Source: Comamonas sp. lk (GTDB lineage Bacteria > Pseudomonadota > Gammaproteobacteria > Burkholderiales > Burkholderiaceae_C). From it: 48,064 nt of DNA. Below, in pieces: positions 34,361 through 47,867 of the stretch. The number at the start of each line of letters is the position of its first letter. Position 1 is the stretch's first letter. The stretch spans positions 1 through 48,064 of the forward strand of contig CAMBNY010000014.1 in assembly GCA_945869165.1 (NCBI GenBank). The letters are read 5' to 3'. The notes under the pieces were generated by a model, which worked only from the letters and a program-made list of their open reading frames with translations, did not search any database and was not told where the DNA came from. A program made the position numbers and the translations under genes.

Positions 34361-34439
34361 AGGTGATGAGTTGCGATGAACAGGGCTTTAGATAGCACTT
34401 GTTCTTGTTTGTGAATTGAATTGTCAGGAGAGTGAAGGC

Positions 34440-35945
34440 ATGAATCGCGAATTGTTGATGTTGGTAGAGGCGATCTCCCGTGAGAAAAACGTGGAGCGTG
34501 ATGTGGTGCTGGCGGCAGTCGAGGCCGCGCTGGCGCAGGCCACCAAAAAGCTGTACGAAGGCGACGTGGATATCCGCGTTGCCTTGGACCGTGACAGTGG
34601 CAATTACGAAACCTTCAGACGCTGGCACGTCGTGCCAGATGAGGCGGGCTTGCAGTTGCCTGACCAAGAGATATTGCATTTCGAGGCCAAAGAGCAAATC
34701 CCCGACATCGAAGTCGATGAATATATCGAGGAGCCGATTGAATCGGTGCCGATCGGTCGCATTGGCGCCATGGCGGCAAAGCAGGTGATTTTGCAAAAAA
34801 TCCGCGACGCAGAACGGGAAATGCTGCTGAACGACTTTATGTCACGCGGAGACAATATTTTTGTCGGCACCGTCAAGCGCATGGACAAGGGCGACGTGAT
34901 TGTGGAAAGCGGCCGCGTCGAAGGACGACTGCGCCGCGCCGAAATGATCCCCAAGGAAAACCTGCGCGCTGGTGACCGTGTGCGTGCCATGATTATGGAA
35001 GTCGATTTGACGCTACGCGGTGCGCCGATTTTATTGTCGCGTTCCGCGCCTGAATTCATGACCGAACTGTTCCGCCATGAGGTTCCCGAGATCGAACAGG
35101 GTTTGTTGGAGATCAAATCCTGCGCCCGCGATCCGGGCTCTCGCGCCAAGATTGCGGTGCTCTCGCATGACAAACGTATTGATCCCATCGGCACCTGTGT
35201 GGGCGTACGCGGCAGCCGCGTCAATGGCGTCACTACCGAATTGGCAGGCGAGCGTGTCGATATCGTGTTGTGGAGCGAAGACCCGGCGCAGTTTGTCATT
35301 GGCGCCTTGGCGCCTGCCAATGTGTCGTCCATCGTGGTGGACGAAGAACGCCATGCCATGGACGTGGTGGTAGATGAAGAGAACCTGGCAATTGCCATCG
35401 GGCGTGGTGGCCAGAACGTGCGCCTTGCTTCAGAGCTCACCGGCTGGAAAATCAACATCATGGATGCGGCCGAGTCCGCGCAGAAGCTGGCCGTGGAGAC
35501 GGATTCGGGCCGCCGCCTGTTCATGGACAAGCTGGATGTGGACGAAGAAATCGCGGACATCCTGATCGCCGAAGGCTTTACCAGCTTGGAAGAAGTGGCT
35601 TACGTGCCCTTACAAGAAATGTTGGAAATTGAGAGCTTTGACGAGGACACGGTCCACGAGTTGCGTAACCGCGCTAAAGACGCGCTGCTCACGATGGAAA
35701 TTGCGCGCGAGGAAAGTGCCGCAAGCGTTTCGCAGGACTTGCGTGATTTGCAAGGCCTTAGCGCAGAGCACATTGCAACGCTAGCCGAACACGGGATCAA
35801 AACCCTGGACGACCTGGCCGATCTGGCCACTGACGAACTTACAGAAATCACCGGCCAGTCTAACGACGAAGCCAATGCCCTGATCATGAAGGCGCGCGAA
35901 CATTGGTTTACCGATGACGCCACCGCTCAAGAGTCACGGCCATGA
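34440..35945 (+). CDS. nusA: transcription termination/antitermination factor NusA
   Basis: RNA polymerase-associated factor controlling pausing, termination and antitermination; 501 residues. Domains are the N-terminal polymerase-binding domain (1-~130), S1 (138-202; [20 protein letters not shown]), and KH1 (about 230-300). KH2 carries [10 protein letters not shown] (321-330), and two acidic AR repeats (about 365-425 and 440-495) follow. The two AR repeats are typical of proteobacteria. The ATG at 34440 follows AGGAGA; eight in-frame residues upstream are not used. NusA commonly autoregulates its operon, and the leader terminator at 33631 is a plausible target. Confidence 0.97.
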   Translation: MNRELLMLVEAISREKNVERDVVLAAVEAALAQATKKLYEGDVDIRVALDRDSGNYETFRRWHVVPDEAGLQLPDQEILHFEAKEQIPDIEVDEYIEEPIESVPIGRIGAMAAKQVILQKIRDAEREMLLNDFMSRGDNIFVGTVKRMDKGDVIVESGRVEGRLRRAEMIPKENLRAGDRVRAMIMEVDLTLRGAPILLSRSAPEFMTELFRHEVPEIEQGLLEIKSCARDPGSRAKIAVLSHDKRIDPIGTCVGVRGSRVNGVTTELAGERVDIVLWSEDPAQFVIGALAPANVSSIVVDEERHAMDVVVDEENLAIAIGRGGQNVRLASELTGWKINIMDAAESAQKLAVETDSGRRLFMDKLDVDEEIADILIAEGFTSLEEVAYVPLQEMLEIESFDEDTVHELRNRAKDALLTMEIAREESAASVSQDLRDLQGLSAEHIATLAEHGIKTLDDLADLATDELTEITGQSNDEANALIMKAREHWFTDDATAQESRP

Positions 35946-35960
35946 AAGGTTACCCGCTAA

Positions 35961-38867
35961 ATGTCCAGTACGACCGTCGCAGAGTTTGCCAGTGAACTCA
36001 AGAAATCTACCGAAACCCTGTTGGAACAGTTGAAGTCCGCAGGGTTGGCCAAAAACGCAGCAAGCGATGTTTTGACCGACGCTGATAAGCATAAATTCCT
36101 GAACCATTTGCAGGCTGCCCATGGCACGGCGGGTGCAGAACGTAAAAAAATTACCCTGGTAAAGAAGCAGACCACGGAAATTAAACAAGCCGATGCCAGC
36201 GGCAAGGCGCGCACTATCCAGGTGGAAGTGCGTAAGAAGCGTACTTTTGTTAGGCGCAACGATGGGTCGGATGCGGTGCCAGAATCTGCGGAGGTGTTTG
36301 AAGCATCAGCGCCCGCCGCACCAGTAATCGACCAAGCTGAATTGGCGCGCCGCGAGGAAGAAGCGCGCCACCAGGCTGAGTTTTTGCGCAGGCAAGAAGA
36401 AGAATTGGCCGCACGCCGCCAGGCGCGTGAAGAGCAAGAGGCCAAGGCGCGCGCAGCCCATGAAGCCGCAGCTCAAGCCCAAGCCTCGACGCAAGTCGAT
36501 GCCGCAGACGGAACCGCAAGCGATAGCGCTGCGAAACCCCGCAAATTGACCAAGGCTGCAGAAAAAGCCGCTTTGGATGTCGCCGCGCAAGCCGAGGCCG
36601 CCGCTGCTAACCAGGCAGCCGAGCAAGCCCAGCGTGAGCAAGACGCTGCTAAAGCTGCTGCTGCATCGCGCGAAGTTGCATTGGAAGAAAATAAGCGTGC
36701 CGCCGATTTGGGCGACCGCCGTCGCAAAGCCGAGGCTGAGGCAGCAGCCATCCGCGTGATGATGTCTGCGCCCGCCAAGGCGCCGCCACCACCCAAAAAA
36801 GTAGAAGTCAAGCCGGCAGTCGACCCCAAAGCGGCGATCAAGGGTACGCTGCACAAACCGGCAGCTGGATCCACCGTGGCCAAACCAGCTAAGCCGGGCG
36901 GCACTGCTGCGCCAGGTTCAGGCAAAGAAGTTAAATCCGCCAAGCTATCAAGTAGCTGGGCTGGCGACCCTGCCAAGAAGAAAGAACTCAAGACGCGTGG
37001 CGACACGGGTGCGGGCACAGGCCGCTCCACCAACTGGCGTGCCGGCCCGCGTGGTAAACGTGGTGGCGACCGCGATCGCGAAGACCACGCACCGGCGCAA
37101 ACGCAGGAAGTGCGCGTTATCGAGGTGCATGTTCCTGAAACTATTACGGTGGCCGAGTTGGCGCACAAGATGGCGATCAAGGCGTCCGAAGTCATTAAGC
37201 AGTTGATGAAGCTGGGCCAGATGGTCACCATCAACCAGCCGCTGGACCAGGACACCGCCATGATCGTGGTGGAAGAGCTGGGCCACACCGCTGTGGTTGC
37301 TGCATTGGATGACCCTGAGGCTTTCACCGACGAAGAGGTGCAGACGCAGTCGGAGTCCCTGCCGCGCGCCCCTGTGGTGACCGTCATGGGCCACGTGGAC
37401 CATGGCAAGACTTCGCTGCTGGACTACATCCGCCGGGCCAAAGTGGCATCGGGCGAAGCGGGTGGCATCACACAGCATATCGGTGCCTACCATGTGCAAA
37501 CACCGCGCGGCATGGTGTCCTTTTTGGACACACCCGGACACGAGGCGTTTACTGCCATGCGCGCGCGCGGTGCGAAGGCAACGGACATTGTGATTTTGGT
37601 GGTGGCGGCGGACGACGGTGTGATGCCGCAAACCAAAGAAGCTATCAAGCACGCCAAAGCGGCCGGTGTACCCATCGTGGTGGCGATCAACAAGATTGAT
37701 AAGCCAGACTCTAACCCCGAGCGCGTGAAAAACGAGCTCGTGGTCGAGGAAGTCGTTCCCGAAGAATTCGGTGGCGAGTCGCCCTTTGTGTCGGTATCAG
37801 CCAAAACGGGGCAGGGTATCGACGAGTTGCTGGAACAAGTCTTGTTACAGGCCGAAGTGCTGGAGTTGCGCGCGCCGGTCGATGCCATGGCCAAGGGCCT
37901 GGTCATTGAAGCGCGTTTGGACAAAGGGCGTGGCCCGGTTGCTACTGTTTTGGTGCAATCTGGCACGCTCAAAACTGGCGATGTGGTCTTGGCCGGACAA
38001 ACCTTTGGCCGTGTGCGCGCTATGCTCGATGAGAACGGCAAAGCGATTAAAGATGCAGGTCCGTCCATTCCGGTGGAGATTCAAGGTCTGACGGAAGTGC
38101 CGCAAGCGGGCGATGAATTCATGGTGATGTCGGACGAGCGCCGCGCCCGTGAAATCGCCACCTACCGCGCCGGCAAATTCCGCAATACCAAGCTGGCCAA
38201 GCAACAAGCGGCCAAGCTGGAAAATATGTTCAGCGATATCGGTGCGGGCGACGTCAAGATGCTGCCCATCATCGTCAAGGCCGATGTGCAGGGCTCGCAA
38301 GAAGCTTTGGCCCAGTCGCTGCTCAAACTCTCGACCGAAGAGGTCAAAGTGCAGATGGTGTACTCCGCTGTGGGTGGCATTAGTGAATCAGACATCAACC
38401 TGGCTATCGCTTCCAAGGCAGTGGTGATCGGCTTTAATGTGCGCGCCGATGCTGGCGCTCGCAAGTTGGCCGAAGGTAATGGGGTCGACATCCGCTACTA
38501 CAACATCATTTACGACGCGGTTGACGAACTCAAAGCGGCGATGTCGGGCATGCTGGCACCCGAGAAGCGCGAGGAAATCATTGGCTTTGCCGAGATCCGC
38601 ACCGTGTTCGTGGCGTCCAAGATCGGTACCGTGGCTGGTTGTATGGTTACCGGCGGCTTTGTCAACCGCAGCGCGCACTTCCGCCTGCTGCGCGAGAACG
38701 TGGTGATTTACACCGGTGAGCTCGATTCACTCAAGCGCATGAAAGACGATGTACGCGAAGTGAAAGAAGGCTTTGAGTGCGGTATCAAGCTCAAGAACTA
38801 CAACGACATCGCCGTGGGCGACCAGTTGGAGTTCTTCGAGATCAAGGAAATCGCGCGCACCATCTGA
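35961..38867 (+). CDS. infB: translation initiation factor IF-2
   Basis: GTPase that places fMet-tRNA on the 30S subunit; 968 residues, longer than E. coli IF-2 alpha (890). It has an N-terminal IF2_N domain (1-~50), and a very long Ala/Glu/Lys/Arg-rich low-complexity linker (about 105-380). A second IF2_N-like domain (about 390-440) follows, then the G domain with GHVDHGKT (477-484), DTPGHE (523-528) and NKID (577-580), and C-terminal domains II-IV. The gene starts 15 bases after the nusA stop. Internal shorter IF-2 forms, known in enterobacteria, cannot be judged here. Confidence 0.97.
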   Translation: MSSTTVAEFASELKKSTETLLEQLKSAGLAKNAASDVLTDADKHKFLNHLQAAHGTAGAERKKITLVKKQTTEIKQADASGKARTIQVEVRKKRTFVRRNDGSDAVPESAEVFEASAPAAPVIDQAELARREEEARHQAEFLRRQEEELAARRQAREEQEAKARAAHEAAAQAQASTQVDAADGTASDSAAKPRKLTKAAEKAALDVAAQAEAAAANQAAEQAQREQDAAKAAAASREVALEENKRAADLGDRRRKAEAEAAAIRVMMSAPAKAPPPPKKVEVKPAVDPKAAIKGTLHKPAAGSTVAKPAKPGGTAAPGSGKEVKSAKLSSSWAGDPAKKKELKTRGDTGAGTGRSTNWRAGPRGKRGGDRDREDHAPAQTQEVRVIEVHVPETITVAELAHKMAIKASEVIKQLMKLGQMVTINQPLDQDTAMIVVEELGHTAVVAALDDPEAFTDEEVQTQSESLPRAPVVTVMGHVDHGKTSLLDYIRRAKVASGEAGGITQHIGAYHVQTPRGMVSFLDTPGHEAFTAMRARGAKATDIVILVVAADDGVMPQTKEAIKHAKAAGVPIVVAINKIDKPDSNPERVKNELVVEEVVPEEFGGESPFVSVSAKTGQGIDELLEQVLLQAEVLELRAPVDAMAKGLVIEARLDKGRGPVATVLVQSGTLKTGDVVLAGQTFGRVRAMLDENGKAIKDAGPSIPVEIQGLTEVPQAGDEFMVMSDERRAREIATYRAGKFRNTKLAKQQAAKLENMFSDIGAGDVKMLPIIVKADVQGSQEALAQSLLKLSTEEVKVQMVYSAVGGISESDINLAIASKAVVIGFNVRADAGARKLAEGNGVDIRYYNIIYDAVDELKAAMSGMLAPEKREEIIGFAEIRTVFVASKIGTVAGCMVTGGFVNRSAHFRLLRENVVIYTGELDSLKRMKDDVREVKEGFECGIKLKNYNDIAVGDQLEFFEIKEIARTI

Positions 38868-38880
38868 GCGTTCACCTTGC

Positions 38881-39249
38881 ATGCGCAAAAAGTCCTCCAC
38901 CCCCAACCGCGGTTTTCGCGTGGCCGATCAGATCCAGCGCGATCTGACAGAGCTGATCGCGCGCGAACTCAAGGATCCGCGCGTAGGCATGGTGACGATT
39001 CAGTCGGTGGAAGTCACGCCCGACTACGCGCATGCCAAGGTGTATTTCAGTTTGCTGGTGGGCGATGCGGCGCAGTGCGCCGAGGGTCTGAACCAGGCAG
39101 CGGGATTTTTGCGCGCCGGTTTGTTTAAACGCCTGCACATCCATACCGTGCCGACTTTGCATTTCATTTTTGACCGCACCACCGAGCGCGCTGCGGACAT
39201 GAACGCGCTGATAGCGCGGGCCGTGTCCTCGCGAGCCAAGGAAGACTGA
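38881..39249 (+). CDS. rbfA: 30S ribosome-binding factor RbfA
   Basis: KH-fold cold-shock factor for 16S rRNA maturation; 122 residues. The pattern [28 protein letters not shown], then [15 protein letters not shown] and [17 protein letters not shown], is diagnostic. The ATG at 38881, 13 bases after the infB stop, gives [17 protein letters not shown]; upstream in-frame sequence lies inside infB and is not used. It is followed by truB after 5 bases. Confidence 0.96.
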   Translation: MRKKSSTPNRGFRVADQIQRDLTELIARELKDPRVGMVTIQSVEVTPDYAHAKVYFSLLVGDAAQCAEGLNQAAGFLRAGLFKRLHIHTVPTLHFIFDRTTERAADMNALIARAVSSRAKED

Positions 39250-39254
39250 CCCGC

Positions 39255-40214
39255 ATGAACGCGCCGCATGCACGGGTTGCAAGGCGCCCCGTGCATGGGG
39301 TGCTCTTACTGGATAAGCCCTTGGGTTGGTCCAGCAACCAGGCTTTGCAAAAAGCCAAATGGTTGTTGGCCGCTGAAAAGGCAGGGCATACCGGTACTTT
39401 GGATCCTTTGGCTACGGGCGTTTTGCCTTTGTGCTTTGGGGCGGCGACGAAATTTAGCCAAATGCATTTGGATGCGGACAAGGTGTACCAAGCGCAATTG
39501 CGATTGGGTGTGACCACCTCCACGGCCGATGCGGAAGGCGAGGTCTTGCAAACGCGTAATGTGGCGGTGTCGCCGCAATTAATCAGCGAGGTATTGGCGC
39601 GCTTTACCGGGCCGATTGCGCAGATCCCGCCAATGCACAGCGCGCTGAAAAAAGATGGCAAGGCTTTGTACGAGTACGCGCGGGCCGGGATCGAAGTGGA
39701 ACGGGCGGTGCGCCATGTAAGGATTCATGGGATCACGCTGCTGGCGGATGAATCGGCAGCAGCCGTGCCAAGGCTTTCGGTGGAAGTGGCATGTAGCAAG
39801 GGCACGTATATCCGTACCTTGGCAGAAGATATAGGTGAGGCTTTGGGTTGCGGCGCGCACTTGAGTGCTTTGCGCCGCGTGCAGACCGGCGATTTCCATA
39901 TTGGCGTCTGCGTAGAGCTGGAAGCGCTTGAGGCCATGGACATGGCGCAGCGCCTGCTCTGCCTTCAGCCCGTCGATAGCTTGCTACCCGGTCATGCGCG
40001 CATCACATTGGATGCGGACAATGCGGGGCGCTTTTTAAGCGGCCTGCGCCGGCGTGGACCCTGGGACGATGCCGAGCAGGTGGCGGTCTATGGCCAGGCG
40101 CCGCGCGAATTGCTGGGCACTGCCCATGTGAAGGCAGGCGAGTTGATTCCCACCCGCTTGCTTAGTCCGCTTGACATTAGCCAAGTGCGCGAGCAAGCGG
40201 TCTGGGCCCAATGA
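39255..40214 (+). CDS. truB: tRNA pseudouridine-55 synthase
   Basis: Makes pseudouridine 55 in the T-loop of tRNAs. The 319-residue protein has the catalytic Asp50 in GHTGTLDPLATGVLPL, the motif VYQAQLRLGVTTSTADAEGE, the KDGKALYEYAR segment, and CSKGTYIRTLAEDIG. The length fits the family (E. coli 314). It lies in the conserved infB-rbfA-truB order. Confidence 0.97.
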   Translation: MNAPHARVARRPVHGVLLLDKPLGWSSNQALQKAKWLLAAEKAGHTGTLDPLATGVLPLCFGAATKFSQMHLDADKVYQAQLRLGVTTSTADAEGEVLQTRNVAVSPQLISEVLARFTGPIAQIPPMHSALKKDGKALYEYARAGIEVERAVRHVRIHGITLLADESAAAVPRLSVEVACSKGTYIRTLAEDIGEALGCGAHLSALRRVQTGDFHIGVCVELEALEAMDMAQRLLCLQPVDSLLPGHARITLDADNAGRFLSGLRRRGPWDDAEQVAVYGQAPRELLGTAHVKAGELIPTRLLSPLDISQVREQAVWAQ

Positions 40215-40250
40215 ATTTTTTGTTTTGAGTTTGTAGAAAGAAAGATAACC

Positions 40251-42080
40251 ATGAGCAGTAAACAAATCCGCAATATCGCGATCATTGCGCACGTTGACCA
40301 CGGCAAAACCACGATGGTGGACCAGTTGTTGCGTCAATCCGGCACCTTTGCAGACCATGAAAAAGTGGTGGACACGGTGATGGACAACAACGCCATCGAA
40401 CGCGAGCGTGGTATCACCATCTTGGCCAAGAACTGCGCCGTCAGCTGGGAAGGCACGCACATCAATATCGTCGATACCCCCGGACACGCCGACTTCGGTG
40501 GCGAGGTGGAGCGCGCACTGTCCATGGTCGATGGTGTGGTGCTGCTGATTGACGCGCAAGAAGGGCCGATGCCGCAAACACGCTTTGTGACCAAGAAGGC
40601 ATTAGCCCTGGGCCTCAAACCTATTGTGGTGGTGAACAAAGTGGACAAGCCCGGCTCCAACCCGGACATGGTGGTCAACGCCGCTTTCGATTTGTTTGAC
40701 AAGCTGGGCGCGACCGATGAGCAACTGGATTTTCCGGTAGTGTTTGCATCCGGCATTAACGGTTGGACATCCATGGAGCAAGGCGCTAGCGGTGAGCAAT
40801 GGGGGCCGGATATGTCCGCATTGTTCAACACTATTTTGAGCCATGTACCGCCGCAAGATGGCGACCCCGAAGCTGCCTTGCAACTGCAAATTTCGGCACT
40901 CGACTTTTCTACCTTCGTGGGCCGCATTGGCGTTGGCCGCATCAGCGCGGGCACCATCAAAACCGGGCAAGACGTATTGGTTATGTCCGGTGAAGACGGC
41001 CCGGTGGTCAAAGGCCGCGTCAACCAAGTGCTGACATTCCAGGGCCTGGACCGCGTGCAAGTGACTGAAGCGGGTCCCGGCGAAATTGTGCTGATTAACG
41101 GTATCACAGACATTGGTATTGGCGTCACCGTAACTGACCCGCTGCGCCCTGCACCGCTGCCTATGCTCAAGATTGATGAGCCGACGCTAATCATGAACTT
41201 CTGCGTCAACACCTCGCCGCTGGCGGGGCGTGAAGGTAAGTACGTCACCAGTCGCCAGCTCTGGGACCGCCTGCAAAAAGAACTACAACACAATGTGGCG
41301 CTGCGCGTGAAAGAAACTGACGAAGAAGGTATTTTTGAAGTCGCTGGACGGGGCGAATTGCACCTTACCATCCTCTTGGAAAACATGCGCCGAGAAGGCT
41401 ATGAGATGGCAGTGTCCAAGCCCCGCGTGGTGTTTCGCGATGTGGATGGCGAGCGCCATGAGCCCATCGAATTGGTCACCGCAGACATTGAAGAGCAGCA
41501 CCAGGGCGGCGTGATGCAAGCTTTAGGTGAGCGCAAGGGCGAATTGGTGAACATGGAGCCAGATGGTCGCGGACGCGTGCGATTGGAATACCGCATTCCA
41601 GCGCGTGGCCTGATCGGCTTTACCAATGAATTTATGAACCTGACCCGTGGCTCGGGCCTGATCTCCAATATCTTCGACAGCTACGAGCCGCACAAAGGCG
41701 ACATCGGTGGCCGTAAAAACGGCGTCTTGATTTCTATGGATGACGGTGAAATTTTCACTTACGCGCTGGGTAAGCTGGACGACCGGGGCCGCATGTTTGT
41801 GCGCGCCAATGACCCGGTGTACGAAGGCATGATTGTGGGTATACACAACCGCGACAACGACCTGGTGGTCAACGCCACGCGCACCAAGCAATTGACCAAC
41901 TTCCGCGTGTCCGGCAAGGAAGATGCGATCAAAATCACGCCACCAATTGACTTAAATTTAGAGTATGGCGTCGAGTTCATTGAAGACGATGAATTGGTCG
42001 AAATCACGCCTAAGAGCGTGCGACTGCGCAAGCGCTTTTTGAAAGAGCATGAGCGCAAAAAGGCCAGTCGCGGCGCTTAA
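40251..42080 (+). CDS. typA: ribosome-associated GTPase TypA/BipA
   Basis: Translational GTPase related to EF-G, involved in 50S assembly and stress adaptation; 609 residues. G motifs are AHVDHGKT (13-20), DTPGHADF (75-82) and NKVD (129-132). EF-G-like domains II, III and V follow, and a TypA-specific C-terminal domain ends ...KKASRGA. It lies 36 bases after truB with a purine-rich AGAAAGAAAG ribosome site. Confidence 0.97.
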   Translation: MSSKQIRNIAIIAHVDHGKTTMVDQLLRQSGTFADHEKVVDTVMDNNAIERERGITILAKNCAVSWEGTHINIVDTPGHADFGGEVERALSMVDGVVLLIDAQEGPMPQTRFVTKKALALGLKPIVVVNKVDKPGSNPDMVVNAAFDLFDKLGATDEQLDFPVVFASGINGWTSMEQGASGEQWGPDMSALFNTILSHVPPQDGDPEAALQLQISALDFSTFVGRIGVGRISAGTIKTGQDVLVMSGEDGPVVKGRVNQVLTFQGLDRVQVTEAGPGEIVLINGITDIGIGVTVTDPLRPAPLPMLKIDEPTLIMNFCVNTSPLAGREGKYVTSRQLWDRLQKELQHNVALRVKETDEEGIFEVAGRGELHLTILLENMRREGYEMAVSKPRVVFRDVDGERHEPIELVTADIEEQHQGGVMQALGERKGELVNMEPDGRGRVRLEYRIPARGLIGFTNEFMNLTRGSGLISNIFDSYEPHKGDIGGRKNGVLISMDDGEIFTYALGKLDDRGRMFVRANDPVYEGMIVGIHNRDNDLVVNATRTKQLTNFRVSGKEDAIKITPPIDLNLEYGVEFIEDDELVEITPKSVRLRKRFLKEHERKKASRGA

Positions 42081-42107
42081 GCCGAGCAGGGAATTTGGAG
42101 CTCGCCG

Positions 42108-43217
42108 ATGTCTGAATTTCTGGTGATGGAAGAGTGCGGTGGTGTGGGCATGATCACGCTGTCCCGCCCCAAGGCGATGAATGCGCTGAGCCTTGGCATG
42201 GTGCGCGGCATATCGGGTGCTTTGCGCCGCTGGAAGGACGACCAGTCCATCCATGCCATCGCCCTGCGAGGCAGTGACAAAAACGGGCCCTTTGGCAATT
42301 TTTGCGCCGGGGGCGATATCCGCTTTTTTCACGAAGTGGCGTTGGCAGGCACGCCAGAATTGGAAGATTTCTTTACGGAAGAATATGCGCTCAATTACCT
42401 GACGCACCATCTGGGCAAGCCCCTCATTGCATTTTTGGACGGCATTGTGTTTGGCGGTGGCATGGGCTTGTGCCAGGGTGCGACCCATCGCTTTGTGACG
42501 GAGCGCACCAAAATGGCCATGCCCGAGACTTTGATTGGCTTGTTCGCCGATGTCGGTGGCGGCTACTTCCTTAGCCGTTGCCCCGGCGCGGCGGGTGAAT
42601 GGTTGGCGCTGAGCGGCCAGCATATCGATGCCCATCAGGCCGTCGCACTGGACTTGGCTGATTGGCATATCGAGGCCGCGCACCAAATCGCCGCCTGGGA
42701 TGCCTTGCCTACATTGGACTGGACCAAAGCCCACGCCGTAGACGCTTGGTTGCAAGTCCATACCGTTGCCGCGAAATCTGGACCGGCGTATCCCGATATG
42801 CATGCATGGAGCCTGATAAACCGCCATTTTTCGCATGCCACCGTAAGAGAGATTTTTCAATCCTTGGATTCCGACCCAGACCCGTGGGCACAGGAAACTG
42901 TGGCAGGTTTGCGTAAGCGCTCGCCGCTGATGCTGCATGTGGCGCTGGAACATGTGCGCCGCGCGCGCGCCATGTCACTGGCCGATGACTTGCGCATGGA
43001 GCGCGATATGGTGCGTCATTGCTTCCACAGCGCGCACCTTGGCCGCAGTGGCGCTGCGACTGACACGGTGGAAGGCATACGCGCGCTAGTCATCGACAAG
43101 GACCAGAACCCACAATGGAACCCTAAGCGTGTGGACGATGTGACGCCCGATATGGTGGCGCCTTTTTTCCAAAGCCCTTGGCCGGTTTTTTCGCACCCGC
43201 TAAAAGACTTGGTGTAG
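42108..43217 (+). CDS. enoyl-CoA hydratase/isomerase family; probable 3-hydroxyisobutyryl-CoA hydrolase
   Basis: A 369-residue crotonase-fold protein. The long C-terminal extension and the motifs FCAGGDIRFFHE, VFGGGMGLCQGATHRFVTE, PETLIGLFADVGGGYFLS and GIRALVIDKDQNPQW are those of the 3-hydroxyisobutyryl-CoA hydrolase group. Members act in valine catabolism (releasing 3-hydroxyisobutyrate from its CoA ester), though several bacterial ones are annotated only as enoyl-CoA hydratase family. It starts 27 bases after typA, and its own transcript status is unknown. No valine-pathway neighbours are present. Confidence 0.88.
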   Translation: MSEFLVMEECGGVGMITLSRPKAMNALSLGMVRGISGALRRWKDDQSIHAIALRGSDKNGPFGNFCAGGDIRFFHEVALAGTPELEDFFTEEYALNYLTHHLGKPLIAFLDGIVFGGGMGLCQGATHRFVTERTKMAMPETLIGLFADVGGGYFLSRCPGAAGEWLALSGQHIDAHQAVALDLADWHIEAAHQIAAWDALPTLDWTKAHAVDAWLQVHTVAAKSGPAYPDMHAWSLINRHFSHATVREIFQSLDSDPDPWAQETVAGLRKRSPLMLHVALEHVRRARAMSLADDLRMERDMVRHCFHSAHLGRSGAATDTVEGIRALVIDKDQNPQWNPKRVDDVTPDMVAPFFQSPWPVFSHPLKDLV

Positions 43218-43309
43218 CGCCGAAATACGGGGTACACGCGCACCGCCGCGTTGCCTTGAGCCGCTCCTTCCGAGCTAAATCGGTCATAGCGGAGACCCCC
43301 ATCAAGCCA

Positions 43310-43783
43310 CTATCTGTGGTGCACCTTCATCGCCCGCTCCACCTCGCGCTTGCCCTCACGGTCTTTAATGGTGTCGCGCTTGTCGTGCTCGGCTTTGCCT
43401 TTGGCTAGCGCGATATCGCATTTAATCTTGCCGGCTTTCCAATGCAAATTAATAGGCACCAAGGTATAACCTTTTTGGTCTACTTTGCCGATCAGGCGTT
43501 TGATCTCTGCTTTGTGCATCAGCAATTTGCGGGTGCGTACTTTGTCCGGGCTGATATGGGTGGACGCGGTGTTGAGCGGATGGATTTGCAGGCCGATGAT
43601 GAAAATCTCGCCATTGCGCACCACCACGTAACCGTCGGTAAGCTGTACTTTGCCTTCGCGCAAAGACTTGACTTCCCAGCCTTCGAGCACCAGCCCTGCT
43701 TCAAAACGCTCCTCGAAAAAATAGTCGAAAGCCGCCTTTTTGTTATCGGCAATGCGGGCGGAGGTATCGGGTTTTTTAGCCAT
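43310..43783 (-). CDS. smpB: SsrA-binding protein SmpB
   Basis: Binds tmRNA and brings it to stalled ribosomes for trans-translation. The 157-residue protein has the oligonucleotide-binding barrel ([50 protein letters not shown]) and the basic C-terminal tail ([24 protein letters not shown]) that mimics mRNA in the channel. The ATG at 43783 gives the normal MAKKP start; extra in-frame sequence upstream is rejected. The ribosome site is poor. Divergent from ratA, as is common in betaproteobacteria. ssrA is not in the window. Confidence 0.96.
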   Translation of the reverse strand: MAKKPDTSARIADNKKAAFDYFFEERFEAGLVLEGWEVKSLREGKVQLTDGYVVVRNGEIFIIGLQIHPLNTASTHISPDKVRTRKLLMHKAEIKRLIGKVDQKGYTLVPINLHWKAGKIKCDIALAKGKAEHDKRDTIKDREGKREVERAMKVHHR

Positions 43784-43837
43784 GGCGCTCGGGAGGAGGG
43801 GGCGGCGGAGCCAGGTCGCAGGCCCTAAGGCCTTCAC

Positions 43838-43843
43838 TACAAT
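43838..43843 (+). promoter_or_regulatory. putative -10 of the ratA promoter
   Basis: TACAAT (43838-43843) lies 20 bases before the ratA ATG. The hexamer GTCGCA (43815-43820), 17 bases upstream, is a poor -35. The short leader would carry no clear ribosome site. Inspection only. Confidence 0.4.
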
Positions 43844-43863
43844 CCGCGCGCAAGCCCCATTCT

Positions 43864-44302
43864 ATGAAAACCGTTCACAAGTCTGTTCTGCTGTGGTACA
43901 GCCCGGCGCAAATGTACGCCCTGGTGACGGACGTGGCGTCGTATCCGCAGTTCCTACCCTGGTGCGATAAAGCCCAGGTTTTGCAACAGGACGATACCGG
44001 CATGACAGCTGAAGTGGGCATTGCCTTTGGCGGCATCCACCAAAGCTTCACCACCCGTAACACCCACACCGCACCCAGCCAAGTGGATATGCAATTGCTC
44101 AAAGGCCCGTTTTCCAATTTGGATGGGCAATGGCTTTTTTTGCCGGTAGGTGATGGCTCGCAGCAAGCCAGCAAAGTAGAGCTTTCATTGCACTACGGTT
44201 TTTCCAGCACCACCTTGAGCGCCGTGGTCGGGCCGGTGTTTGACAAGATTGCCGCCACGCTAGTGGACGCCTTTGTCAAACGGGCGCAGCAGGTGTATGG
44301 CG

Positions 44303-44310
<8 letters not shown>
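43864..44310 (+). CDS. ratA: RatA/Coq10-family START-domain protein
   Basis: A 148-residue polyketide cyclase/START (COQ10) domain protein. Motifs are VLLWYSPAQMYALVTDVASYPQFLPWCDKAQV, VGIAFGGIHQSFTTRN, LKGPFSNLDGQW, and a C-terminal helix. E. coli RatA was reported to block 70S formation as a toxin; homologues resemble ubiquinone-binding Coq10, so a respiratory lipid-carrier role is also possible. The rnfH gene overlaps its end, in the ratA-rnfH pair common in proteobacteria. Confidence 0.93.
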
Positions 44311-46218
<1,908 letters not shown>

Positions 46219-46235
46219 TACACACGCTTGACCTG

Positions 46236-47867
46236 ATGTCGCACCAAAAAATATTGATACTGGACTTCGGTTCACAAGTGACCCAACTAATTGCCCGGCG
46301 CGTGCGCGAGGCGCATGTGTTTTGCGAAGTGCATCCCTGTGACGTTAGCGAGGATTGGTTGCGCGCCTATGCGCGGGATGGCAATTTGAAGGGCATTATT
46401 CTTTCGGGTAGCCACGCCAGCGCCTACGAGGAAGACACGGACAAAGCGCCCCAAGCCGTGTTTGAACTAGGCATTCCCGTGCTGGGTATTTGCTACGGCA
46501 TGCAAACCATGGCCCAGCAGTTGGGCGGGCGCGTGCAAAGCGGCACGATGCGCGAATTCGGCCATGCCAATGTGCGCGCCCACGGCCACACGCAATTGCT
46601 TGACGGCATTCAAGACTACGCCACTCCGATGGGCCACGGCATGCTGCAGGTGTGGATGAGCCACGGCGACAAAGTGACCGAACTGCCGCATGGCTTCAAG
46701 CTAATGGCCAGCACCGATAGCTGCCCGATAGCAGGCATGGCTGACGAAGATCGTCGTTTTTACGGCGTGCAGTTTCACCCGGAAGTCACCCACACCAAGC
46801 GCGGCGCGGCGATTTTGGAGCGCTTTGTACTCGACATCTGTGGCACCAAGGCCGACTGGATCATGGGGGACTACATCTCGGAAGCGGTCGCCAATATCCG
46901 CGCGCAAGTGGGTTCGGAAGAGGTCATTTTGGGTCTATCGGGTGGCGTCGATTCCTCGGTGGCCGCCGCGCTGATTCACCGAGCAATCGGCGACCAGCTC
47001 ACCTGCGTCTTCGTAGACCACGGACTATTGCGCCTGAACGAAGGCGACGCGGTCATGGAAATGTTTGCAGGCAAACTGCACGCCAAAGTGATTCGTGTGA
47101 ATGCGGCTGATTTGTTTTTGGGCAAGTTAGCGGGCGTGTCCGAGCCGGAAGCCAAACGCAAGATTATTGGCGGCTTGTTTGTCGATGTTTTTAAGGCCGA
47201 AGCCGCCAAACTCAAAGCCGGGGAGAGCGCTGCTGGCACCATTGTGAAAGGCGCCACCTTTTTAGCCCAAGGTACGATTTACCCGGACGTGATCGAGTCG
47301 GGCGGCGCCAAAAGCAAAAAAGCGGTCACGATTAAGAGCCACCACAACGTGGGCGGCTTGCCGGAGCAGTTGGGCTTGAAATTGCTCGAGCCCCTGCGGG
47401 ATTTATTTAAGGACGAAGTGCGCGAACTCGGCGTGGCGCTGGGTCTGCCTGCCGCCATGGTCTATCGCCACCCCTTCCCTGGCCCGGGCCTGGGCGTGCG
47501 CATATTAGGCGAGGTGAAAGAAGAATACGCGGACCTATTGCGCCGCGCCGATGCCATATTCATCGAAGAATTACGCAATTTTCGCGATGATGACAGCGGC
47601 AAAAACTGGTACGAACTGACCAGCCAGGCCTTTGCCGTGTTCCTGCCCGTCAAGAGCGTGGGCGTGATGGGCGATGGCCGCACCTACGACTATGTGGTGG
47701 CGCTGCGTGCAGTACAAACCACCGACTTCATGACCGCCGACTGGGCTGAGTTGCCCTATGCCTTGCTGAAAAAAGTATCGGGCCGCATCATCAATGAAGT
47801 GCGCGGGATTAACCGGGTGACTTACGACGTTTCTAGCAAACCGCCGGGGACAATTGAATGGGAGTAG
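46236..47867 (+). CDS. guaA: GMP synthase (glutamine-hydrolysing)
   Basis: Converts XMP to GMP with ATP and glutamine. The 543-residue protein has a class I glutamine amidotransferase domain with Cys86 (GICYGMQ), His181 and Glu183 (QFHPEVTHT). The ATP-pyrophosphatase domain has the PP-loop SGGVDSS (235-241), and the C-terminal dimer domain ends [18 protein letters not shown]. The ATG at 46236 gives the expected [14 protein letters not shown]; a TTG at 46215 is an unlikely alternative. It is 17 bases after guaB and presumably shares its promoter. Confidence 0.98.
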   Translation: MSHQKILILDFGSQVTQLIARRVREAHVFCEVHPCDVSEDWLRAYARDGNLKGIILSGSHASAYEEDTDKAPQAVFELGIPVLGICYGMQTMAQQLGGRVQSGTMREFGHANVRAHGHTQLLDGIQDYATPMGHGMLQVWMSHGDKVTELPHGFKLMASTDSCPIAGMADEDRRFYGVQFHPEVTHTKRGAAILERFVLDICGTKADWIMGDYISEAVANIRAQVGSEEVILGLSGGVDSSVAAALIHRAIGDQLTCVFVDHGLLRLNEGDAVMEMFAGKLHAKVIRVNAADLFLGKLAGVSEPEAKRKIIGGLFVDVFKAEAAKLKAGESAAGTIVKGATFLAQGTIYPDVIESGGAKSKKAVTIKSHHNVGGLPEQLGLKLLEPLRDLFKDEVRELGVALGLPAAMVYRHPFPGPGLGVRILGEVKEEYADLLRRADAIFIEELRNFRDDDSGKNWYELTSQAFAVFLPVKSVGVMGDGRTYDYVVALRAVQTTDFMTADWAELPYALLKKVSGRIINEVRGINRVTYDVSSKPPGTIEWE

